From Bacteroidota bacterium (GTDB lineage: Bacteria; Bacteroidota; Bacteroidia; AKYH767-A; OLB10): a stretch of 64,000 nucleotides of DNA. A program made the position numbers and the translations under genes. The stretch lies in the NCBI GenBank assembly GCA_016717725.1, contig JADKFA010000046.1, positions 224,427-288,426 of the forward strand. The letters run 5' to 3'. The notes under the pieces were generated by a model. It saw only the letters and a list, made by a program, of their open reading frames with translations. It made no database searches and had not been told where the DNA came from. Of this stretch, positions 54,469 to 63,148 are shown piece by piece (positions within the stretch are counted from its first letter, which is position 1; every line of letters begins with the position of its first letter).

Positions 54469-54739
54469 TTCACTTAAACGAAAATGCAAGAACACAATTG
54501 TTGGCTACAGAACACAATTCCTTTGGTTGCACATTTCCAATAAAATTTGAATAGTGCAGGCACCTCTTTTTTTACAATATTTGTACTGGCATTACCTAAT
54601 AGTAAATACTCCATAAAAACAAGGATTATGGTAGTGCACTTCACAGATTTGGACTACACTAATGTGATATCCGAAAAATTCCATCATAACAAGGAATAGT
54701 CAATTTTCTATTAGAAAAACTTATGCATATTTTAAAAAA
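54469..54739 (+). repeat. Array flank with decayed CRISPR repeats
   Basis: Two relics keep the unit spacing: CCATAAAAACAAGGATTATG (54611-54630) and CCGAAAAATTCCATCATAAC (54671-54690), the latter followed by AAGGAATAGTC. A third possible relic is at 54532. They sit 69-76 nt apart. This side would hold the leader if the array is read left to right, but I see no convincing promoter. Confidence 0.6.
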
Positions 54740-56824
54740 TTTATTTTTCATCATCCAACAAAACAAGGATTAAGACATTGTTTCTTTCATGGGTTAATTT
54801 TTTCTTTTAAGTCTCGAAAATCACCTTCCAAGAAAACAAGGATTAAGACTCACTCGGCAACTCTGAGGCTTGGGAGCGGTATTCCTCGAAAATCATCTTC
54901 CAACAAAACAAGGATTAAGACGGCATCTCACTCGGCAATGGCTTCAACTCTTGGGTTTTTGAAAATCATCTTCCAACAAAACAAGGATTAAGACAGTTGG
55001 TCTATTAGGTCGGGGCGGGTCATAGTTAGTCCTCGAAAATCATCTTCCAACAAAACAAGGATTAAGACAGATTGTCGAATGTTGCTGGTTCACTGATTTC
55101 GATCTCGAAAATCATCTTCCAACAAAACAAGGATTATGACGCAAATTTCTTGAGTTCAAACATTCCAACTTTACCTACTCGAAAATCATCTTCCAACAAA
55201 ACAAGGATTAAGACACGCTCGGAAGTTCTTTCTTTGGTTGAGTGCCGTATGTCTCTAAAATCATCTTCCAACAAAACAAGGATTAAGACTTGCTGATCAA
55301 TTGTGCCGTGGTCTTGAACCATACTCTCGAAAATCATCTTCCAACAAAACAAGTTGAGACACTTGCTGACGAGTAGTATCAATTCACTTCTTAGCCCGAA
55401 AATCATCTTCCAACAAAACAAGGATTAAGACATGTTGATAATGGTCACAACATGTTGACCTTCTTCTACTCGAAAATCAACTTCCAACAAAACAAGGATT
55501 AAAACTTAGTACGCTTCACTTTAGTACCACCTGACGCAGACTTTAAAATCATCCTCCAACAAAACAAGGATTAAGATATAATAACTGCATCTTCAAAAGT
55601 AACTTGTGCTTGGTCTCGAAAATCATCTTCCAACAAAACAAGGATTAAGACGTTTCTACCTCAGTAGCTCCGTAATGTACGGGTACATCTCGAAAATCAT
55701 CTTCCAACTAAACAAGGATTAAGACTTGGTTGCATTAAATGCCATAGTTCTGAGGTTTAAATCTCGAAAATCATCTTCCAACAAAACAAGGATTAAGACA
55801 ATATTAGACCACATTCAGTGATCGGATTGTTTAGTCTCGAAAATCATCTTCCATCAAAACAAGGATTAAGACTTGAAGGGCTTGGTTTCTCCGTGTATCA
55901 CGATACACTCGAAAATCATCTTCCAACAAAACAAGGATTAAAACTTAGAGATCATAAACTCAGATCTGAAATCAGGTAGAAGCTCGAAAATCAACTTCCA
56001 ACAAGACAAGGATTATGACGCAAATTTCTTGAGTTCAAACATTCAACTTACCTACTCGCAAATCATCTTCCAACAAAACAAGGATTAAGACTCTTCATTT
56101 TGAGCCATTGTAATTTCAACTTTTTCTCGAAAATCATCTTCCAACAAAACAAGGATTAAGACTTGTCACGACGTACAGCATAGAATTCATCCGCATTCTC
56201 GAAAATCATCTTCCAACAAAACAAGGATTAAGACACGCTCGGAAGTTCTTTCTTTGGTTGAGTGCCGTATGTTTCTAAAATCATCTTCCAACAAAACAAG
56301 GATTAAGACACGTCATTGAATGTGGTTGTAGAAAGATTGTTGTCCTTCTCGAAAATCATCTTCCAACAAAACAAGGATTAAGACGTTTCTACCTCAGTAG
56401 CTCCGTAATGTACGGGTACATCTCGAAAATCATCTTCCAACAAAACAAGGATTAAGACATCATATCCTTAGCATTGTCGCCTAACTCAATGATTACTCGA
56501 AAATCATCTTCCAACAAAACAAGGATTAAGACTTCAAGTTGTTTTATTAGGTCGGTGCAGTTGGTCATGTCCCGAAAATCATCTTCCAACAAAACAAGGA
56601 TTAAGACCATCCGTGATAATCCCGTATATTCGTCCAATGGTCAACTCAAAAATCACTTCCAACAAAACAAGGATTAAGACGCAGTAGCACCTGTAATTAC
56701 GAACTTTTTCATAATACTCGAAAATCATCTTCCAACAAAACAAGGATTAAGACGCGACATTGGTGTCCTTCAGTTGCTCGTTATACTCTCGAAAATCATC
56801 TTCCAATAAAACAAGGATTTAATT
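54740..56824 (+). CRISPR. CRISPR array, about 29 repeats of 37 bp and 28 spacers of 34-38 bp
   Basis: Repeats start CTCGAAAATCA, share the core CCAACAAAACAAGG and end ATTAAGAC. The first full-size copy is degenerate at its 5' half (54740-54776), and the last (56788 on) loses its final bases (GATTTAATT). Exact copies dominate, with variants ATTATGAC (55140, 56019), ATTAAAAC (55505, 55944) and one 35-bp copy (55326-55360). Three spacers occur twice. The ATTAAGAC end resembles the ATTGAAAC 5' handle of type I-B/III crRNAs, so I infer left-to-right transcription. Small open frames on either strand in the array are by-products of the repeat. Confidence 0.97.
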
Positions 56825-56852
56825 GCAAAGCGTTTTTCGCTGTTTACATTTG
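56823..56852 (+). promoter_or_regulatory. Promoter of the Can2-like gene (TTG-N19-TACATTTG)
   Basis: TTG at 56823-56825 and TACATTTG at 56845-56852, separated by 19 nt, fit the Bacteroidota consensus. The promoter begins in the last decayed repeat. TTGCAAA resembles half of the shared operator, but the full palindrome is absent. Confidence 0.5.
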
Positions 56853-56879
56853 ATTATATTTGATTAACCAACGAGAAAA

Positions 56880-57897
56880 ATGAGAACAATATTGATTTCT
56901 TTATTGAGTGAGTTTAATTTAAATCTCCTGTTAGCAGCGCAGCATTGTAGTAGAGGAATTGATCCCATAAAACGCTTACTGCTGCTTCAGAGAAATGGTC
57001 TGCGCACAGTATCACTAAACTTGAAGCTGCAGGAGTTCATTGCCATGAACCACTATTGATTCGTTCGCTTCATGAAAATTCAATTACAGATGTTTCCAAT
57101 ATTGTTTTCCAATTGTAAAAAAACACCTGCTCAATAAAGAACTTGTCATCATCAATTTAGGAAATGGAAGTCGGATGCATATTTTGGGTTTATGGCATAT
57201 TCAATCCTTGCTGATTAGCAATAATATCCCTATCCATAATTTGTATTATGCCGCAGCAGATGTGCAACGTTTTCAATTTTTAACCTATCAGTGGGACAAG
57301 AATGGAAATTGCAATGAAAAAATTGCTACCATGAATGTGCGTGTTTCATTCGAAGACTTAATCGGTTTGAAAGGATATTCCATCTTAAACAAAGCCGCTG
57401 CCTCTCTTCCTGATATTACCTCCGTTGAAAATAAAGTGAATGAAATTTGTGTTGGCGAATCAGGTGCAATTTATGAATGTAAAATAAATAAGTTTATATT
57501 AAAGCCGTTGCTTAATTTAAAAGAGCCTCTCCCTTTTGAAATTTATACTGGCGTTAAAATAACACATACAAATAATCCCAAGAGCACATTCGCCGAATAT
57601 GACTTGCTTCTATTCACCAAAGATTTACGTATTTACATTGTAGAGGCAAAGTCAGGTAAAAGTGTTATGTTGAAGCAAATTGAAAGCCAACAAAAATTAG
57701 CTACCAATTGGGGTGGACGCTTCTGCGATTTTTCTGCGGTTATTCCCGTATTAAACAAAGAAACATTAATCAATTCCATTGAGCGATATAAAAACAAGGG
57801 TATAGATTTATTTGCTGGGCCAGGCAGCGCAAAACAAGATTTAATCCCACTTATAAAAAATTACCTTTTAGAAAAGGAGTTGATTCCAGAAATATAA
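56880..57897 (+). CDS. Can2/Card1-like CARF-PD-(D/E)xK nuclease, frameshifted
   Basis: The start MRTILISLLSE is a typical CARF N-terminus. After breaks near 56985 and 57115 the frames give KWSAHSITKLEAAGVHCHEP and then LVIINLGNGSRMHILGLWH, equivalent to the CARF ligand loop. The C-terminal domain is a restriction-type nuclease: AEYDLLLFTKDLRIYIVEAKSGK has the pattern D...ExK of PD-(D/E)xK enzymes (residues written as a motif). Can2/Card1 proteins are turned on by cyclic tetra-adenylate and nick DNA or cut RNA. Repaired length about 340 residues, near the family size. It has its own promoter just after the array. Confidence 0.75.
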
Positions 57898-58041
57898 TAC
57901 CTTGTTCCTTATTAACGGAAGTAGGCCATTTCTGTAATGTGATCCTAGGAGCTAACTTTCAAGTCCTACTTCTAGACCATTGTCCTCTTACATTCAGTAA
58001 ATGATGTGGATTTTATAAAACAACAACAGATCCATTGGGCC

Positions 58042-58077
58042 ATTGCAAATAGGCTGCATTAACGCATCTTTTCTTTG
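58042..58077 (+). promoter_or_regulatory. Operator/promoter of the RecD-like helicase gene (copy 3 of 3)
   Basis: TGCAAATAGGCTGCA at 58044-58058 differs by one base from the other two copies (C for T in the right arm). TTTG of the -7 box TTTCTTTG (58070-58077) again begins 15 nt after TGCA. The ATG follows at 58101. Confidence 0.65.
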
Positions 58078-58100
58078 TGGAAATTTAAAACCACACTCCT

Positions 58101-59446
58101 ATGACTACGACTCAAAAATCACTTCATGAATACTGTACTCTTCAACCAGGAAAGGACCAATTAAATGCGTTGCAGTTAATGGAAAAATTTATTCAAGGCA
58201 CAGAAAGTGAAGACGTCTTTATACTTCGTGGCTCCGCCGGCACTGGAAAAACCACTTTAACACAAGCGCTTTCGGCTTGGCTATCGGATCTCTCTGTTCC
58301 TTGCTATTTGGCTGCCCCTACAGGTAGAGCAGCAAAAATAATTAGCAGCAAAACAGGTCGTATAGCGAAAACCATACATAGCTTAATCTATATTCCTGAA
58401 CAAGGAGCGAATGGTATAAGCGTAGTATTAAAAAGAAAAATGAATCCAAATCAAAAAGCTTGCGTTTTTATAATTGATGAAGCTTCCATGATATCAGACC
58501 TCGCTGGGGGGAATGATAAATTCATTGCGAGTAAATCTCTTTTGGATGATCTAATATCTTATGTTAAAGAAGGAAATAAAGAAAGCAAAATAATATTTAT
58601 TGGCGATCGCTTTCAATTACCACCCATTCATTCCACATTTAGTCCTGCGCTTGATCCTGAGTACTTAAGAAAAAAACACAAACTGAAGGTGGCTTTTACA
58701 GAATTAACAGAAGTTGTACGCCACCAGCAAGATAGTTATATTTTAAAAAACGCATGCAACTTGCGAAGCCACATGGAGGGAAAATATAATTTTTATGGTT
58801 TAGAATTGCCGAGATTAAGTAATTCCACTCAAGCACTTCAAACATTTCAACAATATGAAATTGAAAATAAACATGATCAAGTTGCACTAATAGCATTCAC
58901 GAACCGTGATGTAAATTGGTTTAATAGTGCCTATCGAATTTTAAAATACAAAAAACCAAATATACTTATGCCGGGCGATTCAGTTTTTTTAAATCAAAAT
59001 TGGTCTGGCAATGGAAATTTCTTTTAAAAGGGGAGGCCGCAACGATTAACAAAGTTTTTGAAAATAGCATAGAAAGAATAACAGGCTTAAATTTTATAGA
59101 TGTAGAAATAATTGTACAGGGCGAAAACAATGAAGAACTAATTGTACAAAGCAAAGTGTTACTGGAGGTACTAAGTTCTGAAAGAGGAGAAATACCCTAT
59201 GAAATGGAAAAAAATCTATATCATGATCGCCTAAAAAGAAATAAAATATATAGAGAATCACTTCGTATTGCAGATGACCCGTATTTAGGTGCGTTAAGAC
59301 TCCGCTATAGCTACGCTATGACTTGTCACAAAGCTCAAGGCGGAGAATGGGAAAATATTATTCTACATCCTTATTACAAAAAGGACGATTATCAATGGCA
59401 ATATACCGCCATAACACGAGGAAAAACACAAGTATTAACCTATTAA
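58101..59446 (+). CDS. RecD-like superfamily 1 DNA helicase, one frameshift
   Basis: Part 1 has Walker A (ILRGSAGTGKTTLT, about residues 42-55), APTGRAAKI, Walker B (VFIIDEASMIS) and GDRFQLPPIH. The frame changes near 59000-59030 (WKFLLKGEAATI). Part 2 carries the UvrD_C_2 motifs YAMTCHKAQGGEWENI and YTAITRGKTQ, ending at 59446. This is a RecD/TraA-type 5'-3' helicase core of about 450 residues, without nuclease domain. Bacteroidota also carry a housekeeping homologue, but the cas-type operator in front makes this copy a likely defence-linked gene. The break is probably sequence error. Confidence 0.8.
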
Positions 59447-59586
59447 GAATTAATTGATGTTATGCTGATAATCAAAAAGGTTAGTTGATTGAATTCACAT
59501 AAAAATGGTAATTATGATGCATATTTGCGCTTTTGTTGTACTTTATCCCTCCAACCTACCTATCTTTGCGAATTCCACAGAACCGA

Positions 59587-61114
59587 ATGAAGACAGAAAG
59601 TAGTATTGAAGTACAAGAGCAGTTGATTGGTAAACAGCTTTATGATTATCAGCATAAAGCAATTGAAGATATTTTGTTTCGACTGAAAGATCATCCAGTT
59701 CGTTACAATTTGTTGTATCAACTTCCAACCGGTGGTGGAAAAACAGTCATTTTTTCGGAAATAGCTCGACGTTATATTGAGGCTACAGGTAAAAAAGTTT
59801 TAATTCTCACGCATCGACTTGAACTTTGTGCGCAAACAGCAAAGATGTTACAAGAGTTTGGCGTGAATAATATGGTCATCAACAGTGCCGTGAAAGAGTT
59901 GCCTGTACCTAATGATTATATGTGTTACGTATCAATGGTTGAAACATTGAACAATCGTTTGAGAGATAAAATTCTGAATTTAGATTCGATTGGATTGATG
60001 ATTGTGGATGAGGCACATTATAATTCTTTCGGAAAATTGTTTCGCTTTTATGAGAAGGGTGTGGTGCTCGGTGTAACTGCAACACCGTTGAGTTCGAATG
60101 TTAATATTCGCATGAAGGACAATTACGATGAACTCATCGTGGGTGAATCCATTTCTAAATTAATTGGTTCAGGATTTTTAGCAAAGGCAACAACTTATCA
60201 TTATCATGTTGGATTAAATTCTTTGAAAGTAGGTCGTAGTGGAGATTATACGGTTAGTTCATCCGAACGACTGTATAATAATCATGCGATGCAAGATAAG
60301 TTATTAAGCGCGTATCGAGAGAAATGCGTTGGCAAAAAAACATTGATCTTTAATAATGGGATTGCCACATCACAATATGTTTATGCTACTTTTCAGGAGG
60401 CAGGATATGAAATTAAACACCTTGATCACACACATTCCACAAAAGAAAGAAGGGAGATCTTGCAATGGTTCAAAGAAAAGCCTGATGCCATACTAACGTC
60501 GGTGAGTATCCTAACCACTGGTTTTGATGAACCAACTGTGGATTGTATCATTTTAAATCGCGCCACGAAATCGCTTACTTTATATTTTCAGATGATTGGG
60601 CGTGGCTCTCGTGTGTTGCCTAATAAAGTGATTTTATTAGTTTGATTTAGGAAATAATTTAAATCGATTTGGTTTATGGGATGAGCCTGTCGACTGGAAT
60701 TCCATCTTCCAAAATCCAGAATTGTATTTGGAGAGTATTCCGAATGATGAACTCATCGAAAGGAATTACAAATACATTATGCCGGAAGAATTACGAGAGC
60801 ACTTTCGCAAATCGGAAGACATTTTTATGGACATCGAATATGAACATCGACAAGCAATTAATACAAATCAGCGTCCACGTATTGTTGTTGAAAAGTCTTT
60901 ACTACAACATGTGCGAATGTGTGTCGAAAATAGCAAGGATGTAGATGGAGCTTTAGCCTTATCTGATTTGCTTCAAGAAGAAATTGAATACCGTATTCGT
61001 TGCTTTACACGATGCTTGAGTAAAACTTCAGAGAGTTATGTAAAATGGTTGCAGGAAGATTACAAACGCAAATTGAAAGTAAATGTGATTCGAAGTGTTC
61101 ATCACGGTGAATAA
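59587..61114 (+). CDS. DEAD/DEAH-box superfamily 2 helicase, one frameshift
   Basis: The start is ATG 59587 (MKTESSIEVQEQLIGKQL); 18 further codons upstream are open but unrelated. Motifs: LPTGGGKTVIFSE (I), TLTHRLELC-like ILTHRLELCAQ (Ia), LMIVDEAHY (II), GVTATPLSS (III), ILTTGFDEP (V), YFQMIGRGSR (VI). A break near 60640 is followed by IDLGNNLNRFGLWDEPVDW and a helical C-terminal region to 61114. About 505 residues. It is a common Bacteroidota helicase of unclear job, perhaps in RNA or DNA repair. It has no shared operator, so it is probably outside the CRISPR regulon. Confidence 0.8.
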
Positions 61115-61345
61115 ATAAAAGATATTTCGCAACAAATTTTTAACTACTTCCTGTTCCTCATTGTACTTAAACATGTTACCATTAAAACAGCATATTGATA
61201 GGAGCTATTTCAAGGAGGAAATATTCTATTTTCCATTGAATTAATCTGTCTATCAATAAATTAAGCTTGCATTGTATTGCATACTTAAGTCATTAGCAAA
61301 CCCCTCTCATTCTTCGTGTCTTTGCACTCTCAAATTGAGATTCAT

Positions 61346-62601
61346 ATGAAAAACGAAACGATTGCGGCCAACGACTTTAAGGTCGAAGAAATGTTAAAAG
61401 CATTAGGCATTGACAAAATGAATTACGGTGCAAGTACGGGCACCAAATGGATAAAAACGAATGGCGAGGTCATCGAATCTTTTTCTCCTGCAGATGGGCA
61501 ACTCATTGCTTCTGTACAACAGGCTACGACAGACGATTACGAAAATATTATAAAAACATCTCCAAGAAGCGTTTGCTACATGGAGAATGATTCCAGCACC
61601 GAAGCGTGGAGAAATTGTTCGACAGATGGGTGATGCTTTGCGTGAATATAAAGAGCCTTCGGGTCCCGATTGGTTTCCTTTGAAATGGGAAGATTTACCA
61701 AGAAGGATTGGGTGAAGTACAAGAGATGATTGATATCTGCGAGTTTTGCAGTGGGATTGTCACGCGTCAGTTATATGGATTAACGATGCATAGTGAGCGC
61801 TACGTCATCGCATGTACGAACAATATCATCCACTCCGGAACGATCGTGTCATTTCTGCTTTTAATTTTCCAGTAGCCGTACGGGCTTGGATTGCGATGTT
61901 AGCCATGGTTTTGTGGTGATGTGGACGTTTTTGGAGCCGTGGGTACTGCAGGTCAACGATGCACCAGCACCCGCCGACTCATCATACACGAAAGCATATA
62001 CGATCAATTTACACAAAAGGTGAAAGCGGCTTACGAACATATTCGTATAGGCCACCCGTTAGATAGTAAAACTTTAGTAGGTCCGCTCATTGACTGGTGC
62101 GGTAAAGATTTTACCAATACCAGTGAGGCAGCACGCAAAGAAGGTGGCAAAGTTTTGTTGGCGGTGAAGTGTTAAGTGGAGATGGATTTGAGAGAGGAAA
62201 TATATGTAGTTCCCTGTATCATTGAATCGAAAAATCACTATCACATTGTGCAGGAAGAAACCTTTGCTCCCATTTTATACTTGATGAAATATGCAACTGA
62301 TGGAAGAAGCCATCGCGCAACAAAATGATGTACCACAAGGATTATCATCGTCTATCTTCACAAGGGATTTACAAAGAGGCGGAAGCGTTCTTGTCGCATG
62401 AAGGATCAAATTGCGGAATAGCGAATGTAAACATTGGTACATCAGGAGCGAAATTGGTGGTGCGTTTGGTGGAAGAAAGACACTGGCGGTAGGCGTGAAT
62501 CAGGAAGTGATGCATGGAAAGTGTACATGCGACGACAAACCAATACCATCAACTACTCCAAAGAATTACCACTGGCACAAGGCATCCAGTTCGATATTTA
62601 A
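61346..62601 (+). pseudogene. ALDH7-like (alpha-aminoadipic semialdehyde-type) aldehyde dehydrogenase, many frame breaks
   Basis: Starting MKNETIAANDFKVEEMLKAL, with TKWIKTNGEVIESFSPADGQ, then in other frames QEAFATWRMIPAPKRGEIVR, GLGEVQEMIDIC, VGTAGQRCTSTRRLIIHESI (catalytic Cys), PLDSKTLVGPLID, and the end NTINYSKELPLAQGIQFDI with TAA at 62599. These are the landmarks of the ALDH7A1/AASDH family, which oxidises aminoadipate semialdehyde (lysine degradation) and related aldehydes. At least six frame changes occur. The conserved pieces are in order, so I think the gene is real and the sequence poor. A true pseudogene remains possible. Confidence 0.75.
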
Positions 62602-62703
62602 GCAAACGTTTGTATTCGTTTATAACCGAATAAATTTATCGACCTATATTATATTTGTGGGCCGCAGATTTATTATGATTTTTTAAGATGAACGCTGATA
62701 CAC

Positions 62704-63105
62704 ATGTCTAATTACTTACATACTGAAATTACTGAAAAAATACTAAAGCATTTTTATAGGGTTTATAATACTCTCAGGTTTGAGTTTCTGGAAAAGTATA
62801 TTCCAGATCGTTAATGATAGAACTTAGAAAGAAGGTCAGAAGTAGTAAAGAACATCCAATCGACGTTTATTATGATGATTATAAGTAGGGCTTAATATTT
62901 TGCAGACTTAATGTGGGGGAAATAAGGTAATCGTTGAAATAAAAGCTGCAGAAGGACTTTGTCCAGAACATGACAGCTCAATTAATCAATTATTTAAAAG
63001 CAGCGGAGCGTGCTCGAAGTAGGATTATTACTTAACTTTGGTAAACCTCCTGAAAAACGGCGCAAAGTTTTAAGTGCTTCCTATAAGAATCATAACAAAT
63101 CATAA
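62704..63105 (+). pseudogene. GxxExxY protein, frame broken
   Basis: Conceptual pieces are MSNYLHTEITEKILKHFYRV, YNTLGFGFLEKVY-like (GFEFLEKVYS), then YYDDYKVGLYFADLM, KVIVEIKAAEGLCPEH, QLINYLKAAE-like and VLLNFGKPPEKRRKV-like. This order matches the GxxExxY family, whose members carry a PD-(D/E)xK-like core (EIKA). Function is unknown. Four or more indels interrupt the frame. Such genes often stand as single accessory genes between host genes. Confidence 0.6.
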
Positions 63106-63148
63106 TAATCATAATTAATCTGCGGCCATAGGGTCATTATTGATTCCA

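Noticed and set aside
55134..56677. Open frames of 60-95 codons on both strands within the CRISPR array
   Set aside because: They arise because the repeat is open in several phases; their translated repeats (such as VLILVLLEDDFR) follow the 37-bp unit.
54777..56787. Open reading frames in spacers as proof of mRNA targeting
   Set aside because: At 34-38 nt at least one of three frames is open by chance in most sequences, so only the similar spacer pairs were used.
56823..56829. Fourth copy of the shared operator before the Can2-like gene
   Set aside because: Only TTGCAAA is present; the ATAGG spacer and right arm are missing, so it is not counted.
59587..61114. DEAD-box helicase as a CRISPR regulon member
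   Set aside because: It lacks the operator and resembles a widespread housekeeping helicase.
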